Shown piece after piece: positions 7,944-15,540 of a DNA stretch of 28,408 bases. Every line of letters begins with the position of its first letter. Within the stretch, counting starts at the first letter, position 1. The notes under the pieces were generated by a model. The model worked only from the letters and a program-made list of their open reading frames with translations. It made no database searches and was not told the DNA's origin. The DNA comes from a virus: IMG/VR virus record IMGVR_UViG_3300023210_000163, positions 1 to 28,408 of that record. The stretch is one strand, 5' to 3'. Made by a program: the position numbers and the translations under genes.

Positions 7944-9350
7944 ATGCTAATTAGAACATATATCGATAAAAATAATACTATTATAAGAAATACTCAGATT
8001 AATACGGGTAGAAATCCTATCGCTGAAATATATTATGGTGGTAAAGAATCAGTAACTGACTACACTAGACACTTACTTTATTTTGATATTGTAGATTTAC
8101 AAACTAGATATTCCGCTGGTACATTAGGTGACTTATCTAAAGTAGTACATACATTAAGAATGACAAATAGTTCATTCTTTGATAAAGATTTACAAGCTCA
8201 AAAATTATTAGATGGTAAACAAAGGACATCGTCATTTGATTTAGATTTATTTAGAGTTAACAAAGAATGGGATGAAGGTTGTGGATACGACTATCAACAA
8301 GTATTAAGTTTTGAAGCGGAAGACAATATTACTTTTGTACAATCAGCTAGTAATTGGTTGAACTCTACTACGACTACCCCATGGGATGATGGTGGTGTCT
8401 ATTCTGGTTCACCGTCAGGAATTACAGTGGCAACACAACACTTTGATAAAGGTAATGAAAATATTTCAATGGACATTACTGATGAAGTTAATAGTTTAAT
8501 AACTGGTGGTACAACAAACTATGGTTATGGTATAGCGTTTGAAAGAGATTTAGAGTTAATAATTAAAAGTCCATCACAGTATGTTGGGTTTTTTACTAGA
8601 CATACTCAAACATATTATGAACCATTCTTAGAAACAGTTTATAACGACCCAATTAGAGATGACAGGAAGAACTTTTATAAGGGTAAGGTTAATAGGTTAT
8701 ACTTTTACACTAATATAGGTGGAGAACCCACCAATTTAGATAATAACCCTAGTGTAACAATAAAAGACGAAGATGGAAATGTATTTTCAGCTATTACCTC
8801 CGCACAAACCATACAAACCACCACAGGTATTTATTACGCTGATGTATTTGTACCAGTTACGGAAGATGATTGTGTTTTATTTACTGACACATGGAGTGAT
8901 ATTAATATAAACGGTATTAGTCGATCAGATGTGACGTTGGATTTTGAAGTTAAGTCAGATGATGAATACTATAATTTCGGTGATAGTGAATCTTTACCCA
9001 TAGAGTATATGGTATCTTTAAGTGGTATTAAAAGAGATGAAAAAATTAAAAGGGGTGATAAAAGAAAAGTGTTTGTAAACGCTAGACTTCCTTATACAAT
9101 TAATCAGTCAAGTGTTATAGATGGTTTACAATATAGAATGTGGATTAGAGAAGGTACAACACAAGTTAATGTTATCGATTGGGAAGATGTTAATAGATCG
9201 TTTCTTAAAAATTATTTTGTTTTGGATACCTCTTGGTTAATCCCTAATGAATATTATATTGATATTAAGTTAACTTCTAATGAATTGGTTAAGACATATA
9301 CCACAAAACTAAAATTTAGTGTTGTGAATCAGGTGGATAATCTACATTAA
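7944..9350 (+). CDS. Beta-rich virion protein, probably tail or fibre (DNRLRE/CBM-like N-terminus)
   Basis: The 468-residue protein starts with a segment that looks like a jelly-roll domain of the DNRLRE/CBM type: RHLLYFDIVDLQTRY (42-56), then KVVHTLRMTNSS (66-77), and an aromatic/Gly/Thr-rich loop region to about 230 with ISMDITDEVNSLITGG. Residues 240-345 (NRLYFYTNIGGEPTNLDNNP onward) and the end both look like Ig-like or BppU-like beta sandwiches, as in fibre-associated proteins. It directly follows the gp5 hub gene with its own candidate promoter. A tail-fibre, baseplate-periphery or sugar-binding role is inferred. Its last 35 bases overlap the 3' end of the opposing gene. Confidence 0.55.
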   Translation: MLIRTYIDKNNTIIRNTQINTGRNPIAEIYYGGKESVTDYTRHLLYFDIVDLQTRYSAGTLGDLSKVVHTLRMTNSSFFDKDLQAQKLLDGKQRTSSFDLDLFRVNKEWDEGCGYDYQQVLSFEAEDNITFVQSASNWLNSTTTTPWDDGGVYSGSPSGITVATQHFDKGNENISMDITDEVNSLITGGTTNYGYGIAFERDLELIIKSPSQYVGFFTRHTQTYYEPFLETVYNDPIRDDRKNFYKGKVNRLYFYTNIGGEPTNLDNNPSVTIKDEDGNVFSAITSAQTIQTTTGIYYADVFVPVTEDDCVLFTDTWSDININGISRSDVTLDFEVKSDDEYYNFGDSESLPIEYMVSLSGIKRDEKIKRGDKRKVFVNARLPYTINQSSVIDGLQYRMWIREGTTQVNVIDWEDVNRSFLKNYFVLDTSWLIPNEYYIDIKLTSNELVKTYTTKLKFSVVNQVDNLH

Positions 9351-10209
9351 CTTTATTAATTTTTAATGGTTTGGCGTCAGATGGTAATTTAAACTTTGTA
9401 CTTTTGAGTTTCTTTATTACGTCTTCATAAATACCCATTAAAGTATCATTTACATTTTTTATAGATAGTGGTTTTGGAAGGGGAACTTCAAAAGACATCC
9501 AATCAGTAAGGATATACCCATATCCATCTCTGTTTCCGGGATTATCACCAACCCTTACATTAACATTTACATTAAATTTATCGGGGTCACCTTCATAATC
9601 GTATTTACCCTCTTGAGGTGTTTTTATTTCTTTAAATTTAACGTCCACCATAAGTAATCTATCATCAGTTTCAGTGGTACGAAATTGAATTTCATTCGGC
9701 CACTCACCAATTGAACCACGAGGAAGTGGAATATATAAAGTATACCCATGATTATTATCCCACATTGTTACTTCTCTATTTAGGGACGTTGACGATTTAT
9801 ACTCACCAAAGTCGTCTTCACTAAATTCTATATTAATGTCACCTACAATATCCTCCCTTTCAGATGGGGATTTATTAGTTAACTCTTTTTTAAACCCTTT
9901 TAAAAAGTCATAAGCGTGTCTAAAAAATATTTGACCACTATTTTGATTTTTTCTTAATGATTTATGATCACCAAATAATTTATCACCGTTATAGTAATAT
10001 GTTGACGATAATTCGTAGGCTAAATCATAAGGTATTTCGAATAACTCTATTAACCACACCGCAGCGTTCCATATATTAAAAGTTTTATAGTCGTGTGGAC
10101 CATATTCTTTATTTAGTACCCATAGAAGTCTTTTTTCTTTTGGGTTAAACTCATTTAACGTATCTAATAAATTAGATTCTAATAAAACATGTTTCTTTTT
10201 AATTCTCAT
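9316..10209 (-). CDS. Unknown protein with basic N-terminus and LLE motif; candidate capsid-internal protein
   Basis: The 297-residue protein opens MRIKKKHVLLES: a short basic segment ending in L9-L10-E11, which fits the [L/I]-x-E site of T4-type prohead protease. A helical region (about 15-110) with many aromatics follows, then a beta-rich region (120-260) containing TLYIPLPRGSIGEWPNEIQF (152-171). The family is not recognised. It is the last gene after the capsid gene and has its own candidate promoter 18 bases upstream, separated from gp23 by a hairpin terminator. I infer that it is packed in the head, because six other proteins near the head genes share the N-terminal pattern. Its 3' end overlaps the convergent + strand gene by 35 bases. 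Confidence 0.6.
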   Translation of the reverse strand: MRIKKKHVLLESNLLDTLNEFNPKEKRLLWVLNKEYGPHDYKTFNIWNAAVWLIELFEIPYDLAYELSSTYYYNGDKLFGDHKSLRKNQNSGQIFFRHAYDFLKGFKKELTNKSPSEREDIVGDINIEFSEDDFGEYKSSTSLNREVTMWDNNHGYTLYIPLPRGSIGEWPNEIQFRTTETDDRLLMVDVKFKEIKTPQEGKYDYEGDPDKFNVNVNVRVGDNPGNRDGYGYILTDWMSFEVPLPKPLSIKNVNDTLMGIYEDVIKKLKSTKFKLPSDAKPLKINKVNVDYPPDSQH

Positions 10210-10227
10210 ATGATTGCTAATGTAATA

Positions 10228-10235
10228 ATAAATAT
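10228..10235 (-). promoter_or_regulatory. Candidate late promoter element ATATTTAT
   Basis: Read on the - strand, ACATATTTATT lies 18 bases upstream of the start at 10209 and downstream of the gp23 terminator. Its presence after a terminator makes a separate promoter for this last gene plausible. Confidence 0.4.
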
Positions 10236-10247
10236 GTTATAAAACAA

Positions 10248-10277
10248 AAAAGGGTGAGAAATAAATCCCACCCTTTT
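10248..10277 (-). terminator. Hairpin terminator after the capsid gene
   Basis: On the - strand, AAAAGGGTGGGA and TCTCACCCTTTT pair into a 12-bp stem around a short AT-rich loop, ending in a U-rich run. It lies 24 bases after the gp23 stop codon. On the - strand the only imperfection is a G-U wobble, whereas on the + strand the same position is an A-C mismatch, so the hairpin is better formed in the capsid transcript. It probably ends or attenuates the head operon. Confidence 0.75.
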
Positions 10278-10300
10278 AATATATATGATATAAGATATTA

Positions 10301-12070
10301 CTATCTTAATTCATTAACATCAAATGTAACAACACCATCAACAGTAATCGTACCGTAGAAGCGGTTATTAACCATTTTTTTTGCGTATCTCGTCATAATA
10401 CCCTTCGTTGGTGCGAAGTTGAACGGATTTTGCAACGTTGGAGTAAGTTGTAATGGTACGTAAGGTGCGTAAATGTACCCTGTGTCCAATAAAGACTTAC
10501 CTTTATGTCCAATGATGATTGAGTTAGCTGGAGCGTAAGGATCACGATACACAGTGTAACGTCCTCCTAATGAACCTACTTTCTCAATACCCATATTGTA
10601 TTGATCTTGCTCTGGGTTAGCGTTTGATACGTGGAAGTATTCCAAATCATCAAAAATCGCTGAAACTTCAGAAGATACTACTACAAAGTTAGCACCACCT
10701 CTTAAAGTTGCTTTGTGAATTTGAGCCGAAATCTGATTAACTTTAGTAATCAACGTTTGATTCCACTCTTTCTGAGTGTAAGCGTTGAAACCACCGCTAG
10801 CAGTTCGTTTCCATCCATTATAATCCCATCTAGTTGCCCAAGCTCCACCGACTCTTAAATCTCTCAAGATCTCTCTATCGATTTCAGCCGCTACTTGTTC
10901 AGACAATAAAGCTGTTAATTCAGCTTCAGCATCAATGTTGTGGAATGCACTAACATCTTGTGCTAATTCAGGAGACCAAGTTGCTCTTAATTTTCTTTCT
11001 GTTACAGAAACAACAACCTCATCAAGTTCGAAAGATACTTCTCCCATTTCAGTTGCATATTCTAAAGATGCATACGTCATCCAAGATGGAGCAAAAGTGG
11101 CTGCAGTAACACTATCAAAAGTTCCTCCAATGTAACCATCGAAAGTACTAGCTGAACAACTAACACAAGCTGGAGTTGTAAGGTCAAGTTCAACTAACAA
11201 ACAACCACTAGGGTCACAAATGTCAGCACCGTAATCAACAATACCTCTTCCATATTTTTGTGCTACCAATCTAAATGGTACTGCACCATCAGCAGCAACA
11301 ACGTTATTTCCACTACTGTCACCAGCAACAATTGCTTTATCAGTAGTAATGTGTAATGAAGCTAAGAATGTCTCAGTGTCCATTTCATTACCATCTGGCC
11401 CTGTTAATCTACCAGCACCTGCATTGGTAAATCCAGTAATACACATTGTAACTGATCTCATAGACCCATCAGCCGCTAATGGTTGATTAGCGAATGCTGT
11501 GTCAACAGTTAATCCACTAGCATTTATAACCACTGGGTTAATTCCTGGTGCGGGTACTGTATGTATACTTGCCGTCCCTTTGGATGCATCAAACAATCCA
11601 TCATTATAGAAAATATCGTAAAGATTCTTTTCTTGTAATTGAGTTAGTGTTGAGTCACCACAAGCTGATATGACACATTCTGGTAATGAACCGTTTACAC
11701 TATTGTCCGTTCCGTTTAAACCAAAATGATCTCTACCTGATGTTTTTGGTACAAAGAAGAATAATTTTCCAATTGGCATGTTCATCGCTTGTACCGATAC
11801 GATATCATTTGCCAATAATTTTGAGAATACACGTCTTACGATTGGAAAGACTACAGTCTCAAATGAACCTGATGAGTTTGAACTCGTAGATTCGTTTAAT
11901 AGAGAAGATGCTTGGTTTTCATATAACTGAGCAATGTTCTCTTTTACGTGACCTTTTAAACCTTCTAGGAAACCAATTTTGTTCCACTTCGAAATAGTTT
12001 TAGATCTTATTTGTTTCAAGTGTTCAAGTCCTATATTTCCGACTTCACCTGAGTTTAATAAATGTCCCAT
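10301..12070 (-). CDS. 23: Major capsid protein (T4 gp23-like)
   Basis: The 589-residue protein is the main head subunit, HK97-fold by family. Its N-terminal part is basic and helical (KTISKWNKIGFLEGLKGHVK, 24-43). A prohead-protease site, LLNE (57-60), is followed by a Ser/Asn-rich segment and then IVRRVFSKLLANDIVSVQAM (about 77-96), which aligns with the conserved T4 gp23 stretch just after its E65 cleavage site. The mature protein would therefore start near residue 61. Other signals are VSFELDEVVVSVTERKLRAT (around 340-365) and VVVSSEVSAIFDDLEYF near 465. It is somewhat longer than T4 gp23 (521); the extra length seems to lie in a Gly/Asp/Cys-containing middle region (about 130-330). Codons look more GC-balanced than in neighbours, as expected for a very highly expressed gene. 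A terminator follows. Confidence 0.92.
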   Translation of the reverse strand: MGHLLNSGEVGNIGLEHLKQIRSKTISKWNKIGFLEGLKGHVKENIAQLYENQASSLLNESTSSNSSGSFETVVFPIVRRVFSKLLANDIVSVQAMNMPIGKLFFFVPKTSGRDHFGLNGTDNSVNGSLPECVISACGDSTLTQLQEKNLYDIFYNDGLFDASKGTASIHTVPAPGINPVVINASGLTVDTAFANQPLAADGSMRSVTMCITGFTNAGAGRLTGPDGNEMDTETFLASLHITTDKAIVAGDSSGNNVVAADGAVPFRLVAQKYGRGIVDYGADICDPSGCLLVELDLTTPACVSCSASTFDGYIGGTFDSVTAATFAPSWMTYASLEYATEMGEVSFELDEVVVSVTERKLRATWSPELAQDVSAFHNIDAEAELTALLSEQVAAEIDREILRDLRVGGAWATRWDYNGWKRTASGGFNAYTQKEWNQTLITKVNQISAQIHKATLRGGANFVVVSSEVSAIFDDLEYFHVSNANPEQDQYNMGIEKVGSLGGRYTVYRDPYAPANSIIIGHKGKSLLDTGYIYAPYVPLQLTPTLQNPFNFAPTKGIMTRYAKKMVNNRFYGTITVDGVVTFDVNELR

Positions 12071-12100
12071 TTTTTTTTTGAGTTTTAATTTATATTATTA

Positions 12101-13354
12101 TTATGATATTCTTTTCATTAAATCTTTTATTGCCACAATTTGAGGATCTACATAAGCTGTAGATTCATTTAAATCAGACTTCGAAGATTTAACAGTTTTA
12201 TTAACTTTATTTACAACAGACTCGCTAATTGGAGCTTTTCTATCTAATTCAGACTTAATAACCTTATAAATAGATTTAGACTCTTTTACTGAATCAGTAT
12301 TGTCAAACCTTTTAAGAATTTCCATTTTTTCTTTTTTAGTTGTCGAATGTTCAGTAAACAATCTATTTACGTAAGCTAAGTTAGTATTAAATAACGCCAC
12401 TTCATTGAGTTTGTCTTTAAATACATTAAGAGCTTTTTTGTATTCATTATTTTTACTTTTTAACTCTTTGTATTCTTTCATTATTTTTGTTTCAGAAACT
12501 GTATCAGTTTTTGGTTTTCTACGAACAACAGATTTACGTGTGTTTCTAGATTCAGAAGTTTGTCTATTTCTATGTCCACCTTTTCTTTGACGACCTTTAG
12601 TTCTAGCCAATGTATGATCTTCCTCCATTGGTTCTTCTTCTTCCATAGAATCATCTTCATCAGTTATTACCGATTCATCATCATTCATTTCGATTTCGTA
12701 AACAATTTCATCTTCGTCTTCGTCCATTCCGCAACCTTCACACACTCCATCATCTTCGTCCATCATTTCGTCCAAAGATTCCTTAATGTAATATTCTGCA
12801 CCAGTTTCATTATCTGTCAAATGAATTCCATCAGCATCTTTAACCACTTCAACTTCATCGTCTGGACCCAATTTCTTAAATACTGTAACAACTTCATCAT
12901 CTGAAGCCATTGTCATATCTAATACATCGTCACCCATACCTAATTCCATTCCCATAGGTTCAAGATCTAATTCTAGTTCTTCACCTTCACCACCGTCTAA
13001 ATCTAGATCAGTATCAAGGTCTAATTCTACGTCAGCCATTTCTTCACCATCATCTGGGAAATCCATAACGTCCATTTCTAACTCTTCAGATTCTTCTTCT
13101 TCAGAATCATCTGTTAATTCATCGTCAAGATTTAACTCAACATCTTCCTCATCATCTGCGGATCCTCCTAATTCAATACCGTCTAATTTAATAGTTTCTT
13201 CACCTTGTTCTCTCAAAGACGACTCTACGATACTCTCAATTTCCTTCGACATATGCGCCGAAAGCATTTCTTTCGTGTTGGCTTTTAAGGCATCCTCTAA
13301 AGACTTAGCGTCTAACAAAGCCTCTTCGATGATTGATTTTCTTTTTACAGCCAT
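12101..13354 (-). CDS. 22: Prohead core scaffold protein (T4 gp22-like)
   Basis: The 417-residue protein lies between protease and capsid genes, as T4 gene 22 does. It has a basic N-terminal helix with IIEEALL (8-14), a very acidic region (about 60-245), a basic patch (252-281), and a long C-terminal helix. That helix contains DKLNEVALFNTNLAYVNRLF (314-333), a segment I recognise from gp22-like scaffolds of environmental T4-like phages. Residues 150-193 (VVTVFKKLGPDDEVEVVKDA onward) may form a small folded domain. A CEGC pair at 205-208 is unusual. Many [L/I]-x-E sites along the chain fit the known destruction of the T4 scaffold by gp21 during maturation. The start has an A-rich leader. It is longer than T4 gp22 (269), mainly because of the acidic region. 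Confidence 0.8.
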   Translation of the reverse strand: MAVKRKSIIEEALLDAKSLEDALKANTKEMLSAHMSKEIESIVESSLREQGEETIKLDGIELGGSADDEEDVELNLDDELTDDSEEEESEELEMDVMDFPDDGEEMADVELDLDTDLDLDGGEGEELELDLEPMGMELGMGDDVLDMTMASDDEVVTVFKKLGPDDEVEVVKDADGIHLTDNETGAEYYIKESLDEMMDEDDGVCEGCGMDEDEDEIVYEIEMNDDESVITDEDDSMEEEEPMEEDHTLARTKGRQRKGGHRNRQTSESRNTRKSVVRRKPKTDTVSETKIMKEYKELKSKNNEYKKALNVFKDKLNEVALFNTNLAYVNRLFTEHSTTKKEKMEILKRFDNTDSVKESKSIYKVIKSELDRKAPISESVVNKVNKTVKSSKSDLNESTAYVDPQIVAIKDLMKRIS

Positions 13355-13411
13355 TTTAATTTTTTTTAAAAATTTATTTTATTATTTAAATACACCATAG
13401 TGCATTTTTTA

Positions 13412-13419
13412 ATAAATAT
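13412..13419 (-). promoter_or_regulatory. Candidate late promoter element ATATTTAT before gp22
   Basis: On the - strand GCATATTTATTAAA lies 57 bases upstream of the scaffold start, within the 104-base gap after the protease gene. The distance is longer than for other copies, so the leader would be unusually long. Confidence 0.35.
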
Positions 13420-13458
13420 GCAGTAAAAGATAAAAAACTTATTTAAAGTTGATTTTTT

Positions 13459-14148
13459 TTAATCTAGTAAGAAGTTATTTAATGAATTTGTTAAGATAAT
13501 ATCTTCATTTTTCTTATTAGACTCTGACATCTGTTGTTCTTGAGATGGTTCTTCATTATAAATCCAAGAACCTGGAGTGGATGGTGACGTTACAATGTCC
13601 CAACATATTAATTCATAATCATCTTGTACAATGTTCTTACCATTTTCTTTTTCTAATGATCCGACACCTCTTGATGAAACACCTATTTTTAATCCTTTTC
13701 TAATATAATTAGCAACTCTATCACCTTCACAGGAAATAATCCCTAGGTTAACAAACCCCGGTGACATAATAATTTCAAGTTTACCCATTAACACATTACC
13801 TTCCCACCATAAGTCTACAACATTATGAGCTATTCTACTTACAGCAACAATGGAACTCTCTGGGTGATCAGCTTCACCCATTGCACGTTTTTCTTTAATA
13901 AGTTTAAGGTAATTTTCAGCTTCCCTCCTTAAGAGATCTTCAGGATATATTCTTTCGTTTTTATTCTCTGTCCCATATTTCTGCATTACAGCGTACACTA
14001 TTAAGGGATCTTCAATAACTTGTCGTCCTGGTGTTAACTCACTAGCTTCATTAACAAAGTTTTTATTATCTTTAGGGGAAATGTATCCTGCGTCATATTC
14101 GATTAGGATACCTTTTTTATTGATTTCGTTTTTCTTAATTATTTCCAT
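13459..14148 (-). CDS. 21: Prohead maturation protease (T4 gp21-like)
   Basis: The 229-residue serine protease matures the prohead by cutting scaffold, capsid and internal proteins after [L/I]-x-E. The family's catalytic His is seen in GEADHPESS (His95), and the catalytic Ser in KIGVSSRGVGS (Ser158 or Ser159). WDIVTSPSTPGS (183-194) matches the conserved strand and loop after the Ser. Length fits T4 gp21 (212). The N-terminus contains ILIEYDAG (14-21), and the polar tail after about 200 may be removed by self-cleavage. It lies directly before the scaffold and capsid genes in transcription order, and the [L/I]-x-E sites at the N-termini of several neighbouring proteins are its likely substrates. 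Confidence 0.9.
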   Translation of the reverse strand: MEIIKKNEINKKGILIEYDAGYISPKDNKNFVNEASELTPGRQVIEDPLIVYAVMQKYGTENKNERIYPEDLLRREAENYLKLIKEKRAMGEADHPESSIVAVSRIAHNVVDLWWEGNVLMGKLEIIMSPGFVNLGIISCEGDRVANYIRKGLKIGVSSRGVGSLEKENGKNIVQDDYELICWDIVTSPSTPGSWIYNEEPSQEQQMSESNKKNEDIILTNSLNNFLLD

Positions 14149-14167
14149 AATAATGATATACTTTAAT

Positions 14168-14176
14168 TATAAATAT
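14168..14176 (-). promoter_or_regulatory. Candidate late promoter element ATATTTATA before gp21
   Basis: On the - strand GGTATATTTATAATTAAAG lies 19 bases upstream of the protease start, in a 46-base gap. Its position and orientation match the copies before other units. Confidence 0.42.
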
Positions 14177-14194
14177 ACCATTACTATAAAAACT

Positions 14195-14632
14195 CTATTT
14201 TTTCGTTTTATAAAAAGTAAAATAATTATTATTGTCTAAACAACTATTAACTATGTCATGAATTATACTCTTTGAAGATTCTAACAAGTTGGGTTGGTTG
14301 ATAGGTAACCCCTTTTTCTGATATAACGTTATTTCACAAGACATAAAACTTCTTTTTGTGTTTACAAACCCAGAGGTTCTCATATCTAAATCCACAATAT
14401 ATTTATCGTTGTGAAATAATTCCTTATCTACGTTACTATTTATATTTTGTTTTATTTTTTTTCTTATACCACTTACTACAGAATCGTAATTAGTGTTTTG
14501 GTTTATATCATTTATCTCACCCCAAGCGCTGAGATTTATGTATATACTTTTTGATTCTTTATTGTTAACTGTACCAACCTTAGTTTTGTAGTTTGGTAAT
14601 AAATTTAACTTTACTTCCTTTCCGAGTTTCAT
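14195..14632 (-). CDS. Unknown small protein between portal and protease genes
   Basis: The 145-residue protein starts MKLGKEVKLN, is rich in Asn, Lys and Ser, and looks mixed alpha/beta, with SFMSCEITLYQKKGLP (95-110) as a probable strand pair and LLESSKSIIHDIVNSCL (116-132) as a helix. It occupies the region between genes 20 and 21 where T4 encodes the small core proteins gp67 and gp68, but no sequence resemblance is seen, and it lacks an acidic core-protein composition. An alternative ATG two codons upstream in another frame gives no long product. Its function is unknown; a head-assembly role is a guess from position. Confidence 0.55.
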   Translation of the reverse strand: MKLGKEVKLNLLPNYKTKVGTVNNKESKSIYINLSAWGEINDINQNTNYDSVVSGIRKKIKQNINSNVDKELFHNDKYIVDLDMRTSGFVNTKRSFMSCEITLYQKKGLPINQPNLLESSKSIIHDIVNSCLDNNNYFTFYKTKK

Positions 14633-14724
14633 CCATATGTTTTTATTTTTTTATTATTAATATATGGTAAATATAGTGATAATATATAACAAAGTCAATT
14701 TAATAAAAGTGGTAACATATATTC

Positions 14725-15504
14725 CTACTCAACACTTAAAGATACAGATTCTTTAAGGTCATAAACTTTATTTATATCGTTAATAAAGTTTTCGTTGTCG
14801 AAGTTCATATTTAATAATTTGTCTTTAACCCTAAGTAATTGATCTTTTAGGGTTACATCAGTAGACTCGGTTACCCTGTTATCAATAATATCAATACACT
14901 CTCTTTTTAAAGTGTTATAGGTTTCTTCCTTATCTTCATCATTACCATTTAATATGGTTTTAATGATTCCCTTTTCAGATTCACTAATGTTAGAGTATTT
15001 ATCATTAAATTTGTTAACAGATATCTTAGTTAAAACACTTGGTGGTAATTCAGAATCTATTCTCTCATTTGTAACTTCTACCTCTTTTTCTAACATTAAT
15101 CCTTTAATGTGGTTTATAGATTCATTAATTTTATCTATAGTTGTAGCGGTTTTTGTTGTCTCTACTAAAAATTTAATATGAGAATAAAATTCATTATTTT
15201 CTTTAACAATGTTCTTACCATTTAAAAGTTTAAATAGTTTTTCATTACCCTTCTCCAATTTCTTCTTATCTAATGATTTTAATAATGAAATGTTTTCTTT
15301 AATATAGTCTTTAGCTTCCGAAGTGTCATCGAACTTCTTAGTTTGTAAATTTTTATATATTAGGTATTGATCAGATAAAGTATTATTTTCTTTAATTAAT
15401 TTAATAAATTTAGAAAATAGTTTTTTACCACCTTTTTCTTTTTTTAATACAGACTCTATTACAATATCTTTAAATGTATCTTTTATATTTCCGAAATTTT
15501 CCAT
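14725..15504 (-). CDS. Helical, [L/I]xE-rich protein downstream of portal; candidate prohead core protein
   Basis: The 259-residue product is nearly all helix and rich in Lys, Glu and Asn. It contains several sites of the prohead-protease type (INES near 125-128, MLEK near 136-139, further LxE or IxE sites) and an N-terminal DIVIES that is close to the pattern. It lies between portal (gp20) and protease (gp21), where T4 has the core proteins gp67 and gp68. These proteins help form the scaffold and are digested on maturation, so a similar job is inferred here. There is no sequence match that I can recognise. A candidate promoter sits 10 bases before the start, next to a perfect A/T palindrome. 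Confidence 0.55.
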   Translation of the reverse strand: MENFGNIKDTFKDIVIESVLKKEKGGKKLFSKFIKLIKENNTLSDQYLIYKNLQTKKFDDTSEAKDYIKENISLLKSLDKKKLEKGNEKLFKLLNGKNIVKENNEFYSHIKFLVETTKTATTIDKINESINHIKGLMLEKEVEVTNERIDSELPPSVLTKISVNKFNDKYSNISESEKGIIKTILNGNDEDKEETYNTLKRECIDIIDNRVTESTDVTLKDQLLRVKDKLLNMNFDNENFINDINKVYDLKESVSLSVE

Positions 15505-15514
15505 GCTTTTTATT

Positions 15515-15523
15515 TATAAATAT
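15515..15523 (-). promoter_or_regulatory. Candidate late promoter element ATATTTATA with adjacent A/T palindrome
   Basis: On the - strand TTTAGATATTTATAAATAAAAAGC lies just upstream of the ATG at 15504, with the ATATTTATA core at 15515-15523. Immediately upstream, AATTTTTTAAAAAATT (15527-15542) is a perfect 16-base palindrome. The bases before the core (TTAGATATTTATA) are identical to those before the copy at 3855. Confidence 0.42.
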
Positions 15524-15540
15524 CTAAATTTTTTAAAAAA

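Noticed and set aside
12405-12904. Phe/His-rich open frames opposite the scaffold gene
   Set aside because: Same explanation: antisense of an acidic and charged coding region, with overlapping low-complexity composition.
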